Shown here: one piece after another, positions 42,693 through 51,209 of the stretch
Position numbering within the stretch: position 1 is the first letter of the stretch
Layout of the letters: each line of letters starts with the position of its first letter
NCBI RefSeq assembly: GCF_012844455.2
Contig: NZ_JABBCQ020000005.1
Location: 124,001-188,000, forward strand
Reading direction: 5' to 3'
DNA: 64,000 nt
DNA from: Comamonas suwonensis
GTDB lineage: Bacteria > Pseudomonadota > Gammaproteobacteria > Burkholderiales > Burkholderiaceae_C
Notes under the pieces: model-generated
What the model saw: only the letters and a program-made list of their open reading frames with translations
Database searches by the model: none
What the model was told of the DNA's origin: nothing
Translations under genes and position numbers: made by a program

Positions 42693-43589
42693 TCAGGGCT
42701 TGGGTGCGGCCCTGTTCTTCCACTGCTCGCCTAACTCTGCGCAGTGATCTTTGGAGGCGGTGCCTGGCAGTGTCAGCAGCTTGTCTGCTTTCATATTGAT
42801 AGCTACTTGCGCTTTATCTGATTGCGCTATGGTTACTTTGGGCTCGAAATCTGCAGCCAGCCAGGTCGGTACGCCAATATCGCTGCGCACATGGCCGCGG
42901 CCTGCCACCAGCAGCACGGTCTGGCCGGGCTTGGCCTGTTTGTGCGCAGCCGTGCTGACCTTGGCCATGGCTTCATCGCGCGCTAGCTGAATGCGGGCCA
43001 TGGGGGCGAACTGGGACTCGGGCAGCAGGCCACAATGGCCTTGCTTGATGGCATCCAGCTGCAGCTGCCAGCCTGCGGCGGGCAAGTGGCTGTCATAGCG
43101 GGCCTCGCCCATGGCTTGCTTCATCTGGGCGCGAGGCAGGTTGCCGCCCAGCACGGGCACGCCCGCTTGCACCGCCGCCATCACCATGGGGCCATAGTCC
43201 TGCCAAGGCCAGCCACCGGGGCCGCCGCCCTGTGCCCACAGCAGTGCGGTCTTCACCTCTTCATCGCTGGCACCGGGCTTCAGGGCGCGGGTATCGCCGC
43301 CGGCTGGTGCCATCTCAATCACCAAAGCAGCCAGTTGCCCCTGTGCTGCCAGGTGGCGCACAGTGGCCGCTTCCCACTGGTGGTGAGATGTCTGGTCATG
43401 CTGCTCGCCCAGCAAGATGGCGGGGGCACCTGACCATTGCGCCAGCGTCTGTTGCCACTGGGCGTCGCTAGTCAGCTCTGTGCTTTTCTGATGGGCGCAG
43501 CCGCCCAGCAGCAAGGCGGTGGCAAGAACGAGAGGTTTCGCCAGCGGTTTGAAAAAAGGGCGTTGAAGTAGCTGCGAAGAAGTCCACAT
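42693..43589 (-). CDS. ChaN family lipoprotein (haem-binding/Tiki-like fold)
   Basis: 298 residues from MWTSSQLLQRPFFKPLAKPL. The lipobox LLLGGC makes it a lipoprotein. APAILLGEQHDQTSHHQWEA, then LVIEMAPAGGDTR and TVLLVAGRGHVRSDIGVPTW match the ChaN family, reported as an iron-regulated haem-binding lipoprotein and related to TraB/Tiki hydrolases. The last part (TIAQSDKAQVAINMKADKLL) is encoded by a stretch resembling the family 1 repeat and may be an acquired extension. It is monocistronic. Confidence 0.82.
   Translation of the reverse strand: MWTSSQLLQRPFFKPLAKPLVLATALLLGGCAHQKSTELTSDAQWQQTLAQWSGAPAILLGEQHDQTSHHQWEAATVRHLAAQGQLAALVIEMAPAGGDTRALKPGASDEEVKTALLWAQGGGPGGWPWQDYGPMVMAAVQAGVPVLGGNLPRAQMKQAMGEARYDSHLPAAGWQLQLDAIKQGHCGLLPESQFAPMARIQLARDEAMAKVSTAAHKQAKPGQTVLLVAGRGHVRSDIGVPTWLAADFEPKVTIAQSDKAQVAINMKADKLLTLPGTASKDHCAELGEQWKNRAAPKP
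42792..42832. repeat. Family 1 repeat inside the chaN-like gene
   Basis: CATATTGATAGCTACTTGCG, then CTTTATCTGATTGCGCTATG matches the family's left arm and loop (TTTTGATAGCTGCTTGCGCTT-type). It is read in frame near the C-terminus of the lipoprotein. Confidence 0.55.
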
Positions 43590-43787
43590 ATTGACCAGTC
43601 CTGTTTTGAAAGACGGGGCATGGCTTCGTACCTCAGAAAATCGCACCGGCTTTGCCCACCGAAATTTGACATGAGGCAGCGGGTATTGGCCGCTGCCTAG
43701 CAGCTATTGTCAGGCCTTGGCGGGCAGCTTTGCTGCGTAAAGTGCCTCTTTATTCAGGGCCTCATTGCGCAAAACCATAATGGGTTG

Positions 43788-44030
43788 ATGAAAAAGCACT
43801 GGCGCACCTGCACCTTTATCAGCCTGAGCCTTGGCGGTTTGCTGGGCGCTGTTCTTATGTGGATGGCCTGGCAGCACAACGCGCAATGCGAGATTCATTG
43901 CCCAGAGCTGGGTGTGGACTGGGGTTACTGGCTGGCGCTGGGTGGGGCGGGGCTGGTGTTGGGTTTTGCAGCGAGCATGGCACTGGGCGGATTGCTGCTC
44001 TGGGTGCTGCAGACGTTGCAAAAAGCATAG
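43788..44030 (+). CDS. Small two-helix membrane protein
   Basis: 80 residues from MKKHWRTCTFISLSLG. Two hydrophobic helices are visible: TFISLSLGGLLGAVLMWMAW and YWLALGGAGLVLGFAASMAL, then GGLLLWVLQTL. The loop between them, HNAQCEIHCPELGVDW, holds two cysteines that could pair if it faces the periplasm. The family is unknown to me. It ends just before a bidirectional terminator shared with the DUF3567 gene. Confidence 0.6.
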   Translation: MKKHWRTCTFISLSLGGLLGAVLMWMAWQHNAQCEIHCPELGVDWGYWLALGGAGLVLGFAASMALGGLLLWVLQTLQKA

Positions 44031-44066
44031 CTGGAAGCTGTTCTTGCATCTATGTCAATCATGAAA

Positions 44067-44094
44067 AAAGCCACTCAAGTGATGGAGTGGCTTT
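44067..44094. terminator. Bidirectional intrinsic terminator
   Basis: The stem AAAGCCACTC/GAGTGGCTTT has an eight-base loop and is preceded by an A-run. It serves the small membrane-protein gene on the plus strand and the DUF3567 gene on the minus strand. Confidence 0.8.
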
Positions 44095-44112
44095 GGTTGT
44101 GAGACGGATCGC

Positions 44113-44412
44113 TCAGTGGATGATGACTGGCTGCTGGGCAAGGCCGGTGTACTTGTCCAGCGTTTCCTCTACCTCTTCTTCAGTGGGGGCGTCTTGCTGC
44201 CAGGCCAAAATGGTCTTTTGGAACATTTCGGCCCAGGAACCATCGAGATACACCTCTTTGCCCGAGCGCTTGTCCACAATTTCAAAGCCGTGGCGGGGCA
44301 GTTGGTGCTTTCGCTCTGTTGCGGCCGGGGCAGTGCCTGCCGGAACGTCTGCCTCCATGTCTGGACGCAGATGGAGCACCGCAAAGGATTCCGAGTCGTA
44401 AAGCATTTGCAT
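44113..44412 (-). CDS. DUF3567 family protein
   Basis: 99 residues with AGGGGG before the ATG. MQMLYDSESFAVLHL, then HGFEIVDKRSGKEVYLDGSW and EEEVEETLDKYTGLAQQPVI are the conserved blocks of DUF3567, a small cytoplasmic family characteristic of betaproteobacteria. The function is unknown. The 288 bp upstream to the DUF3108 gene holds no gene I can support. Confidence 0.88.
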   Translation of the reverse strand: MQMLYDSESFAVLHLRPDMEADVPAGTAPAATERKHQLPRHGFEIVDKRSGKEVYLDGSWAEMFQKTILAWQQDAPTEEEVEETLDKYTGLAQQPVIIH

Positions 44413-44700
44413 GGTGATCCCCCTTTCATTTCCGTTATGAGCATGCCTGCCATGGATATGGCGACAGGGTGCCGCATTTCAAGCTGGAAATGCCTGCTCT
44501 TGGCACTTGATCACAGTATTCCATGGTTTGGGCCGTGCTGTGCAGGCCCGGCTTTCGCCTGCTGTGGTAGGCCACGCTGTGGGCGGCGCGCCAGCGCGGG
44601 GCTCTTGGGCTTGCAGGCGGCGGGCCTTGCTTCACTCTGGGTGTGAGTGCTTGATCTGGCGCGGGCTCGGGGTTTACGTCAGGAGCAAGTCGGTTTGCGG

Positions 44701-45843
44701 CTATTGCGGCGCTGGCGAGTATTTTTTGAGTTGCAGGTCGACAAAATCATCCTGCCCCTGTGTGAGTTTGATGCGCACGGGCAGGTATTGCATGGCTGGA
44801 GCCAGCCAGACGGCCCCGCGCTGGTCGTTGCCGCTGATGCCGGGAAGCTTGTCTAGCCGCAGTGCCATGACGCTGCCAAACGGCAAATCCAGTGCCTCGG
44901 TCGCGCCCACTCGGAACTGCCAGCGGGCGGCTGAGCGGGCGCTGCTGGCGGTCATCTCGATCAATGTGCCGGGCGGGTATTTGCCGGGGTCCGCCGCAAT
45001 GAGGGCGGAGAGCTGCAAAAACACGCTGAGACGGTCTTGTACGCCATCGGCAATCGCCGCGTCGGCCGTGCCGCCGCTGAATCTGGCCTTGCCGCTGGCT
45101 ACGTCAAAGCTGGCGGACTGGTTTTTTCGACCTTTGTCGCTGAAGTTCAGCGGCTGCAGGCCGCTGGGCGTGATCAGGCCCTCACTGGTCTGAGAGCGCT
45201 CGCCCATCAAAAACATGCTGATGGACTGGCGCGCCTGGTAATACTGGCCGTCATGCTGCCACTGCAACTGGGCACCGGCCGAGTACTGAAAGCCTTTGAC
45301 CTGACCGGAAGCATTGAACTCCAGCGTGGCCGAGTTGGGCAGGGAGACGGGCAGCACCGTGCCCGGTGGCAGCGGCGCACCGCCTGCGGGGGTAACCTGA
45401 ATCGGGCGGGCGGTGTCTGCGCCGTTGGTTTCGGGTGGCTCGGCTGGGGGTTCAGGGGCTGGAGGTGGTGCAGGTGGTGGTACTTCTGCGGGTGCTTCTG
45501 TTTCAGGAGCTTGTTGCGCTTGCGTATCTTGGGCTGGAGGCTGATTGGACTCAGGTTCTGGCTCTGTGGGCGCAGGAGCCGGCGCTGGAGCGGGTGGCTT
45601 TGGCGCAGGTCGTGGCTTGGTGGGTTTGGGGGCAGGGGCCGCCGGTTCAGGCGCGGGCTTGGGAGCCGGCGTCGTGGGTGGCGGCGGAGCCGCTTCCACC
45701 ATGCGTGTCTCCATCACGATGGGGGCATCTGCGGGTTGGGGTGGGTTGAGCTGGGGCAGACCCCATAACGCCAGTGCATGTGCCACCAGCACCGTGCCGG
45801 TGATGGGCAGCAGGATTTTGCGTGGCTGAGTGGTGTGGCCCAT
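44701..45843 (-). CDS. DUF3108 domain protein with TonB-like proline-rich N-terminus
   Basis: 380 residues. One N-terminal membrane helix (ILLPITGTVLVAHALALWGL) is followed by about 90 residues of Pro/Ala/Lys/Glu repeats (APKPAPEPAAPAPKPTKPRP), as in TonB or other periplasm-spanning proteins. The C-terminal DUF3108 domain is GAQLQWQHDGQYYQARQSIS, then LITPSGLQPLNFSDKGRK and VMALRLDKLPGISG. The family is periplasmic or outer-membrane associated and its function unknown. The start is 27 bp from the end of the iclR-like gene, so the two may be co-transcribed. Confidence 0.85.
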   Translation of the reverse strand: MGHTTQPRKILLPITGTVLVAHALALWGLPQLNPPQPADAPIVMETRMVEAAPPPPTTPAPKPAPEPAAPAPKPTKPRPAPKPPAPAPAPAPTEPEPESNQPPAQDTQAQQAPETEAPAEVPPPAPPPAPEPPAEPPETNGADTARPIQVTPAGGAPLPPGTVLPVSLPNSATLEFNASGQVKGFQYSAGAQLQWQHDGQYYQARQSISMFLMGERSQTSEGLITPSGLQPLNFSDKGRKNQSASFDVASGKARFSGGTADAAIADGVQDRLSVFLQLSALIAADPGKYPPGTLIEMTASSARSAARWQFRVGATEALDLPFGSVMALRLDKLPGISGNDQRGAVWLAPAMQYLPVRIKLTQGQDDFVDLQLKKYSPAPQ

Positions 45844-45870
45844 GGGCTGTGGGGATTGGCTGGGAGTGGC

Positions 45871-46662
45871 TTATTGGCCGACTGTGGCGCGCCAGCCCAG
45901 ATCGCTGGAGAGCTGGCGGGCGGCGGACTGCAGCGGCGCGTCGATGGCTCCACCATATTCGGGGTCGAAAGTCGCCAGCGAGCCCAGGGTCATCAGGCCC
46001 AGCACGATGTGTCCTGATGCATCGAAGACCGGTACGCAAAAGGCCACGATGCCGGGCAACACTGTGTCGACCACACGGGCCGTGCCGCGCTCGCGCACCT
46101 CGGTCAGCATGGCGGCAACGGCTTCTTCGGTCAGCGGCAGGTCCTGGCGCTTGGCCTTGCGGGCGCGCTCGAGCTCGGGCTCCAGCAACGGCGCGGTGAT
46201 TTCGCGGGGCAGCCAGGCACCAAAACAGCGGCCTGTGGCCGAGGCCAGCATGGGCATCACATCGCCCAGACGCAGATTGGCGGTGACGGACTGCGCCGAC
46301 TCTTCCCAGTGCACGATGGTGGGGCCGTGATTGCCCCAGACGGCAATCGCCAGCGTGTGGTTGAGGGTGTCGAGCAGGCCGGGAATGCGCTCTCGGGCCA
46401 GACGCACCGGGTCGAGCCGGGCCAGCGAGGCTAGGCCGATCTGGAGCGCCGCTGGCCCCAGGTCATAGCGCGAGTTGCGCTCGTCCTGACTGACCAGGCC
46501 GATGCGCTGAAAGCTCACCAGATAGCGGTGAGCCTTGGCCGCACTCATGCCGGCGGCGGCGGCAACATCTTTCAGCATCAGCGGGCCGCTGGCTTGCGCC
46601 AGTGCTTCGACTAGGGAGAAACCCACTTCAACCGACTGAATCCCTGCGCGTTCCTTATCCAT
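45871..46662 (-). CDS. IclR family transcriptional regulator
   Basis: 263 residues. The winged helix-turn-helix at about 10-75 reads SVEVGFSLVEALAQASGPLM, then LKDVAAAAGMSAAKAHRYLV. The IclR effector domain follows, with LAIAVWGNHGPTIVHWEE and AFCVPVFDASGHIVLGLMTL. It faces the fumarylacetoacetase-family gene across 108 bp that contain a 16-bp inverted repeat; control of that gene is the simplest reading. Confidence 0.9.
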   Translation of the reverse strand: MDKERAGIQSVEVGFSLVEALAQASGPLMLKDVAAAAGMSAAKAHRYLVSFQRIGLVSQDERNSRYDLGPAALQIGLASLARLDPVRLARERIPGLLDTLNHTLAIAVWGNHGPTIVHWEESAQSVTANLRLGDVMPMLASATGRCFGAWLPREITAPLLEPELERARKAKRQDLPLTEEAVAAMLTEVRERGTARVVDTVLPGIVAFCVPVFDASGHIVLGLMTLGSLATFDPEYGGAIDAPLQSAARQLSSDLGWRATVGQ

Positions 46663-46686
46663 TGCAATAGAATCGTGTTTTGTTTA

Positions 46687-46702
46687 GTTAAATCAATTTA
46701 AC
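46687..46702. promoter_or_regulatory. Candidate IclR operator
   Basis: GTTAAAT-CA-ATTTAAC is an inverted repeat with exact 7-bp arms between the divergent iclR-like and FAH-family genes. Confidence 0.6.
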
Positions 46703-46770
46703 CAATCGTAATTTTGGCTAGCGTTGTCAGGCATTGTGCCAGCAACGCCAGTAAAGCAGAGGGATAGAGC

Positions 46771-47838
46771 ATGAAGCTGGCAACGTACAAGGATGGCTCG
46801 CGTGACGGGCAGTTGGTCGTGGTGTCGCGCGACCTGAGTCAGGCCTGCTATGCCACTGGCATTGCCAACCGCATGCAGCAGGTGCTGGATGACTGGAGCT
46901 ATATGGCTCCCCAGTTGCAGGATTTGTCGCATGAGCTCAACAGCGGCAAGGCACGCCATGCCTTCCCGTTTGACCCGCTGCGCTGCATGGCGCCGCTGCC
47001 ACGTGCTTACCAGTGGGCCGATGGCTCGGCCTATATCAACCACGTGGAGCTGGTGCGCAAGGCGCGCAACGCCGAGGTACCCGCCAATTTCTACAGTGAT
47101 CCGCTGATGTACCAGGGCGGCAGCGATGACTTCATCGGTCCCTGTGACGATGTGATCGTGCCCAGCACGGCCATGGGAATCGACTTTGAGGCCGAGATTG
47201 CCGTCATCACCGGCGATGTGCCCATGGGCACGGATGCCAAAGATGCGCTGGACGGTATTCGCCTGGTCATGCTCGTCAACGACGTCAGCCTGCGCAACCT
47301 GATTCCCAATGAGCTGGCCAAGGGCTTCGGCTTTTTCCAGAGCAAACCAGCCACGGCTTTCAGCCCTGTGGCGGTGACGCTGGACGAGCTGGGCGATGCC
47401 TGGAAGGGGGGGCGTCTGCACCTGACGCTGCAATCGACCTGGAATGGCCGCAAGGTCGGCATGTGCGATGCGGGCGAGGACATGACTTTCCACTTCGGTC
47501 AGTTGATCGCCCATATCACCAAGACCCGCAATGTGCGCGCCGGCTCCATCGTGGGCAGCGGCACCGTGAGCAATCGTGGCGTGGAGACTGGCAGCGGCAA
47601 GAACAAGCGTATGGAATGGCCCAAGGGCTATAGCTGTATCGCTGAAAAGCGCTGTATCGAGACTATTCAGGATGGCGCTCCCAAGACCGAGTTTATGCAG
47701 TTTGGCGACACCATTCGCATCGAGATGAAGGGCAAGGATGGCCAGAGCATTTTTGGCGCCATCGACCAGAACATTGCGCCGCCCGGTGGCAATGATGAGG
47801 CTTCAGAAAGCGCCGCAGCCGATACTCCCAAGGTCTGA
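46771..47838 (+). CDS. Fumarylacetoacetate hydrolase family protein
   Basis: 355 residues. The N-terminal part MKLATYKDGSRDGQLVVVSR resembles the bacterial FAH N-domain. The catalytic domain has MGIDFEAEIAVITGDVPMG (metal-binding Glu residues), NDVSLRNLIPNELAKGFGFF, SKPATAFSPVAVT and GSIVGSGTVSNRGVETGSG. The family cleaves C-C bonds in acylpyruvates or fumarylacetoacetate, usually the last step of aromatic ring degradation. No homogentisate gene is adjacent, so the substrate is open. IclR regulation is typical of aromatic catabolism. Confidence 0.88.
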   Translation: MKLATYKDGSRDGQLVVVSRDLSQACYATGIANRMQQVLDDWSYMAPQLQDLSHELNSGKARHAFPFDPLRCMAPLPRAYQWADGSAYINHVELVRKARNAEVPANFYSDPLMYQGGSDDFIGPCDDVIVPSTAMGIDFEAEIAVITGDVPMGTDAKDALDGIRLVMLVNDVSLRNLIPNELAKGFGFFQSKPATAFSPVAVTLDELGDAWKGGRLHLTLQSTWNGRKVGMCDAGEDMTFHFGQLIAHITKTRNVRAGSIVGSGTVSNRGVETGSGKNKRMEWPKGYSCIAEKRCIETIQDGAPKTEFMQFGDTIRIEMKGKDGQSIFGAIDQNIAPPGGNDEASESAAADTPKV

Positions 47839-47849
47839 ACTTTGCTGGA

Positions 47850-48947
47850 ATGCTGATGGCTGCCCGAATGCTGACTCCCAAGCCTGCTTGCTCGCCGTTG
47901 ACTCGCTGCTTTCTGGCGCTGGCCGCTGCACTGACTTCGGGGCTGGTACTGGCGGCATCGCCTGCCCACGGCGTGAAGGCGGGCAGCAAGGCCAGCAGCG
48001 CCGCGCAAGCGGCCGTTATCTGCCCGGCCAAGCCCGCTGTGCCTACACCGGCTGAGATGAAAGCGCTGGCCGCGCAGGCGCAGGACAGGGGTTTGCTCTG
48101 GCGCGTGACAGATAGCCAAGGTGATGGCACGCGTGCCAGCTGGCTTTACGGAACCATGCACGTGGGCAAGCGCGAATGGCTGATGCCGGGGCGCAGCATT
48201 GTGCGTGCCGTGCAGGGCGCAGATCAACTGGCGCTGGAGTTGAATCTTCTGGACCCTGAGGTGGGAAAAGCACTGGCAGAAGGCCTGAAGGCGCGTGCTG
48301 ATGCGCCGCCGCTGGCTGCAGACTTGAGCCAGCGACTGAACCGGCAGCTCAAGCTGGCCTGCGCCGAAGATTTGATTCGGTTGCGGCCCGAAGCGCAGAT
48401 TCTGGGCCTGCTGGCCAAGACTGGGAGCCGGCAAGGGCTGAATGCGGAGTACGGCGTAGATATCACGCTGGCGGGAATGGCCTATGCGCTGGGCAAGCCC
48501 ATCACTGGGCTGGAAGCGGTGCAGACCCAGCTCAACGAGCTGGTGTCCGATGATCCTATCGAGATCGCCGAAACCGTGGATGACGGGCTCAAGCAGCTGG
48601 AAGATGGCATGGCTCCCGAGATGCTGCAACTGCTGGCGCAGGTGTGGGCCAGCGGTAATGCGAGCAAGTTGGAGAACTATGCCGACTGGTGTGACTGTGC
48701 CAATACCGAACGCGAGCGCGCCCAGCTCAAACGCATGATTGACGGCCGCAACCCCGGCATGGCCGACGGCATTGCGGCGCTGCTTGAACAAGACAAAACG
48801 GTGTTTGCTGCCGTGGGTGCGCTGCACATGGTCGGTCCCATGGGCTTGCCCGAGCTACTGCGTCAAAAGGGCTACCGGGTCGAACGGGTGGAGTTCACAC
48901 CATGGCCCTTGCAGAAAAAATCGTCAAAACCCATGAAGACCGAATAA
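47850..48947 (+). CDS. TraB/GumN family exported protein
   Basis: 365 residues if started at the first ATG; ATGs two and six codons later are also possible. A signal peptide is visible (TRCFLALAAALTSGLVLAAS). The TraB/GumN fold has ASWLYGTMHVGKREWLM with its conserved Gly and His, then LEAVQTQLNELVSDDPIEIA and TVFAAVGALHMVGPMGLPEL. Relatives include the Tiki metalloproteases, so a periplasmic hydrolase is plausible but unproven. It follows the FAH gene by 12 bp and may share its transcript. Confidence 0.85.
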   Translation: MLMAARMLTPKPACSPLTRCFLALAAALTSGLVLAASPAHGVKAGSKASSAAQAAVICPAKPAVPTPAEMKALAAQAQDRGLLWRVTDSQGDGTRASWLYGTMHVGKREWLMPGRSIVRAVQGADQLALELNLLDPEVGKALAEGLKARADAPPLAADLSQRLNRQLKLACAEDLIRLRPEAQILGLLAKTGSRQGLNAEYGVDITLAGMAYALGKPITGLEAVQTQLNELVSDDPIEIAETVDDGLKQLEDGMAPEMLQLLAQVWASGNASKLENYADWCDCANTERERAQLKRMIDGRNPGMADGIAALLEQDKTVFAAVGALHMVGPMGLPELLRQKGYRVERVEFTPWPLQKKSSKPMKTE

Positions 48948-49042
48948 AGACAAGCGCAGGCTGCTATGAATCAATTAGAGCAAGCGGCCTTGCGAAGACA
49001 GCACAAGATTACATCGCCCCAAACATAAACCTAAGGAGACAA

Positions 49043-50020
49043 ATGATGGATCGTCGACAATTTCTGGCCGCAGTAGCTGCCACTTCGGCTGCGGGAGCCT
49101 CCCCCTTCGCCATGGCGCAGGACTGGCCCGCCAACCCCGTGCGCTGGGTTGTGCCCTACCCACCCGGAGGCGGTACCGATGTGCTGGCCCGCACTGTGGC
49201 CGAGTCCATGCGCAAGACGCTGAACCAGACCATCGTGGTGGACAACCGTCCCGGCGCTTCGACCAATATCGGTGGCCAGCTCGTTGCTGCGGCCAAGCCT
49301 GATGGCTACACCATCATGTCGGCCGACAACGCCATCCTGGCGTTCAACGAGCACCTGTTCAGCAAGCTGCCTTTCAGCCCTGACAAGGATTTCACCTATG
49401 TGGGCGGCATCAGCCGCTTCCCCATGGCGCTGGTGGTCAACCCCGCGTTCGAAGCCAAGGATTTCAAGGAATTCCTAGCCTATGCCAAGGCCAACCCCGG
49501 CAAGCTCAACTACGCCTCCCCCGGCAATGGCTCGCCCCACCATCTGGCCATGGAGCTGTTCAAGAATCGCACTGGCGCGAGTCTGACCCATATCCCTTAC
49601 AAGGGCGCTGCGCCCGCGCTGGCCGATGTGATGGGCGGCCAGGTGCCCTGCATGTTCCTGGATCTGGCATCGGGCCTGCCGGTGATTCAGTCCGGCAAGG
49701 TGCGGGCTTTGGCCATAGGCACGGCCAAGCGCGTGCCCAACCTGCCCAATGTGCCCACGCTGGCCGAGCTGGGTCTCAAGGATTCCGAGGTCTATGCCTT
49801 CCAGGGCATTCTGGGTCCCAAGGGATTGCCGCCAGCCATCGTGCAGCGTCTCAATGCAGACCTGCAAAAAGCCCTCAAGGACCCCGACGTGGTCAAGCGC
49901 ATGGCCGACTTCGGCATGGAAGCCCTGCCCGGCACGCCCGAGCAGTTCCACCAGCTGGCACGCACCGAAGCCAAGCGCTGGGGTGAGGTCATCAAGACGG
50001 CTGGCGTGAAGCTGGACTGA
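49043..50020 (+). CDS. Tripartite tricarboxylate transporter receptor (Bug/TctC family)
   Basis: 325 residues from the first of two adjacent ATGs, with AAGGAGAC ahead. The N-terminus MMDRRQFLAAVAATSAAGAS contains an RRxFL-type twin-arginine motif, then FAMAQ as cleavage site. RWVVPYPPGGGTDVLARTVA, then QTIVVDNRPGASTNIGGQLV and YASPGNGSPHHLAMELFK are Bug-family hallmarks. It binds a small carboxylate in the periplasm for a TctAB permease that is not encoded here. It converges with the LysR gene at a shared hairpin. Confidence 0.92.
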   Translation: MMDRRQFLAAVAATSAAGASPFAMAQDWPANPVRWVVPYPPGGGTDVLARTVAESMRKTLNQTIVVDNRPGASTNIGGQLVAAAKPDGYTIMSADNAILAFNEHLFSKLPFSPDKDFTYVGGISRFPMALVVNPAFEAKDFKEFLAYAKANPGKLNYASPGNGSPHHLAMELFKNRTGASLTHIPYKGAAPALADVMGGQVPCMFLDLASGLPVIQSGKVRALAIGTAKRVPNLPNVPTLAELGLKDSEVYAFQGILGPKGLPPAIVQRLNADLQKALKDPDVVKRMADFGMEALPGTPEQFHQLARTEAKRWGEVIKTAGVKLD

Positions 50021-50097
50021 TCGTCTTTCCTCTGAGCTACATGCGATCCTGAGCATGGCTTGAAGCCTTTGCGCAGACCTCGTCGGCTCATATCACC

Positions 50098-50130
50098 ACG
50101 GCCCTGCCACCTTGAGTTGCAGGGCCGTTT
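50098..50130. terminator. Shared intrinsic terminator between the Bug receptor and lysR
   Basis: The 10-bp stem ACGGCCCTGC/GCAGGGCCGT has an 11-base loop and TTT after it on the plus strand. It ends at the lysR stop codon and can serve both convergent genes. Confidence 0.7.
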
Positions 50131-51032
50131 CAGTAGGGCAGTACGCCGGGCAGCAGTGGGCGGCTGAGGCGCTCGCGCCACCATTGCTGGGCCCGGCCGC
50201 GGGCATCGCTGCGCCAGGCCAGCCAGAAGGTTTCGGGCGGACGAGGTTCTTCCACCGCCAGCTCCACCAGCACCCCGGTCTCCAGTTCCACACGCACGCA
50301 GGCGCGCGGCACAAAGCCGTGGCCCAGCCCGGCGGCCTGGCATTCGATCTTGGCCTGCATGCTCGGCACGGTGATGCGCCGCTGGCCGGTGAGCAGGCCC
50401 ACGGTGCGGTCGGTCAGCGAGCGCGCGCCGTCCCCCGCCACCACGGCCGTGTGTTCCAGCAGGTCGCTGCGCGCCAGTGGCCGACCCAATCGCGCCAGCG
50501 GGTGGCTGGCCGTCACGCAGAAGACGAAATCGAGCTGGCCCACGGCCACCGCCTTGTGGCCGCCGCCGGCCGGGCCTTCTCCTGCCGCCACGATCAGGTC
50601 GGCCCGGCCTTCGCGCAGGGCTTCCCAGGTGCCGGTCAGCGTCTCGCTGCCGATGCGCAGGCGCGTGCCGCTGTTCAGCGCCTCGAAGGCCTGAATGTCG
50701 GCGCCGAAGGCGCTGGTGGGGATCAGCGAGTCATGCACCAGGCGCACCTCGGTCTCGAAGCCTGTGGCGATCTGGCGCAGCCGCGATTCGAGCTGACGCG
50801 CGGCTGCCAGCAGCCAGCGCCCTTCCTTGAGCAGTTCCTCGCCCGCTGGCGTGAGGCTTATGCGCGGGCCGTTGCGCATGAAAAGGTTCAGGCCCAGTTG
50901 CTCCTCGAGTTTGGATACGGCATAGGAGATGGTTGATGGCACTTTGTGCAGCCGTTCGGCTGCGCTGGCGAAAGAACCATAACGCGCGATGGCATCCACG
51001 AGTTCAATGGCTTCCAGAGAGAGTTTGAGCAT
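50130..51032 (-). CDS. LysR family regulator of the pirin-MFS cluster
   Basis: 300 residues. The helix-turn-helix is IARYGSFASAAERLHKVPST, then ISYAVSKLEEQLGLNLFMRN. The effector-binding domain has SETLTGTWEALREGRADLIV and PLARLGRPLARSDLLEHTAV. It diverges from the pirin gene; a perfect 25-base palindrome lies 18 bp beyond its start codon in the shared 177-bp region, the usual place for a LysR site that both represses its own gene and activates the divergent operon. Confidence 0.9.
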   Translation of the reverse strand: MLKLSLEAIELVDAIARYGSFASAAERLHKVPSTISYAVSKLEEQLGLNLFMRNGPRISLTPAGEELLKEGRWLLAAARQLESRLRQIATGFETEVRLVHDSLIPTSAFGADIQAFEALNSGTRLRIGSETLTGTWEALREGRADLIVAAGEGPAGGGHKAVAVGQLDFVFCVTASHPLARLGRPLARSDLLEHTAVVAGDGARSLTDRTVGLLTGQRRITVPSMQAKIECQAAGLGHGFVPRACVRVELETGVLVELAVEEPRPPETFWLAWRSDARGRAQQWWRERLSRPLLPGVLPY

Positions 51033-51050
51033 GATGATGTGCGTAAAAAA

Positions 51051-51075
51051 TAATCATCGAAATTTTCGATGATTA
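51051..51075. promoter_or_regulatory. Perfect palindrome, likely LysR binding site
   Basis: TAATCATCGAAA-T-TTTCGATGATTA has exact 12-bp arms around one base. It is AT-rich, fits the T-N11-A rule of LysR sites, and lies between the divergent lysR and pirin genes. Confidence 0.8.
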
Positions 51076-51209
51076 AAGCATTTTTCTTTCAATATTTGAC
51101 CTTTGTTGGCCGCCGATACTTCATCCATCGCAACACGAAACGCAGCGAAACAAGGCAAACATGCCTGCAGCAGGAAGTGTGAAACCGATCGATTTTTTTG
51201 GAGATGAAA

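Noticed and set aside
43675-43697. Hairpin GGCAGCGG-N7-CCGCTGCC upstream of the small membrane protein
   Set aside because: It has no T-tract on either side and no clear gene end next to it, so a terminator call is not supported.
43710-44021. A minus-strand frame ending NEALNKEALYAAKLPAKA
   Set aside because: The end looks protein-like, but the frame is antisense to the small membrane protein, has no start signal and is otherwise Gln/His/Pro-rich shadow sequence.
44413-44700. A gene in the 288 bp between the DUF3567 and DUF3108 genes
   Set aside because: Short open frames exist on both strands but none has a ribosome-binding site, a signal peptide or a recognisable motif.
48948-48990. ACAAGCGCAGGCTGCTATGAATCAATT between the TraB-like and Bug genes as a family 1 copy
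   Set aside because: It resembles one arm but has no partner arm; too weak to list as a feature.
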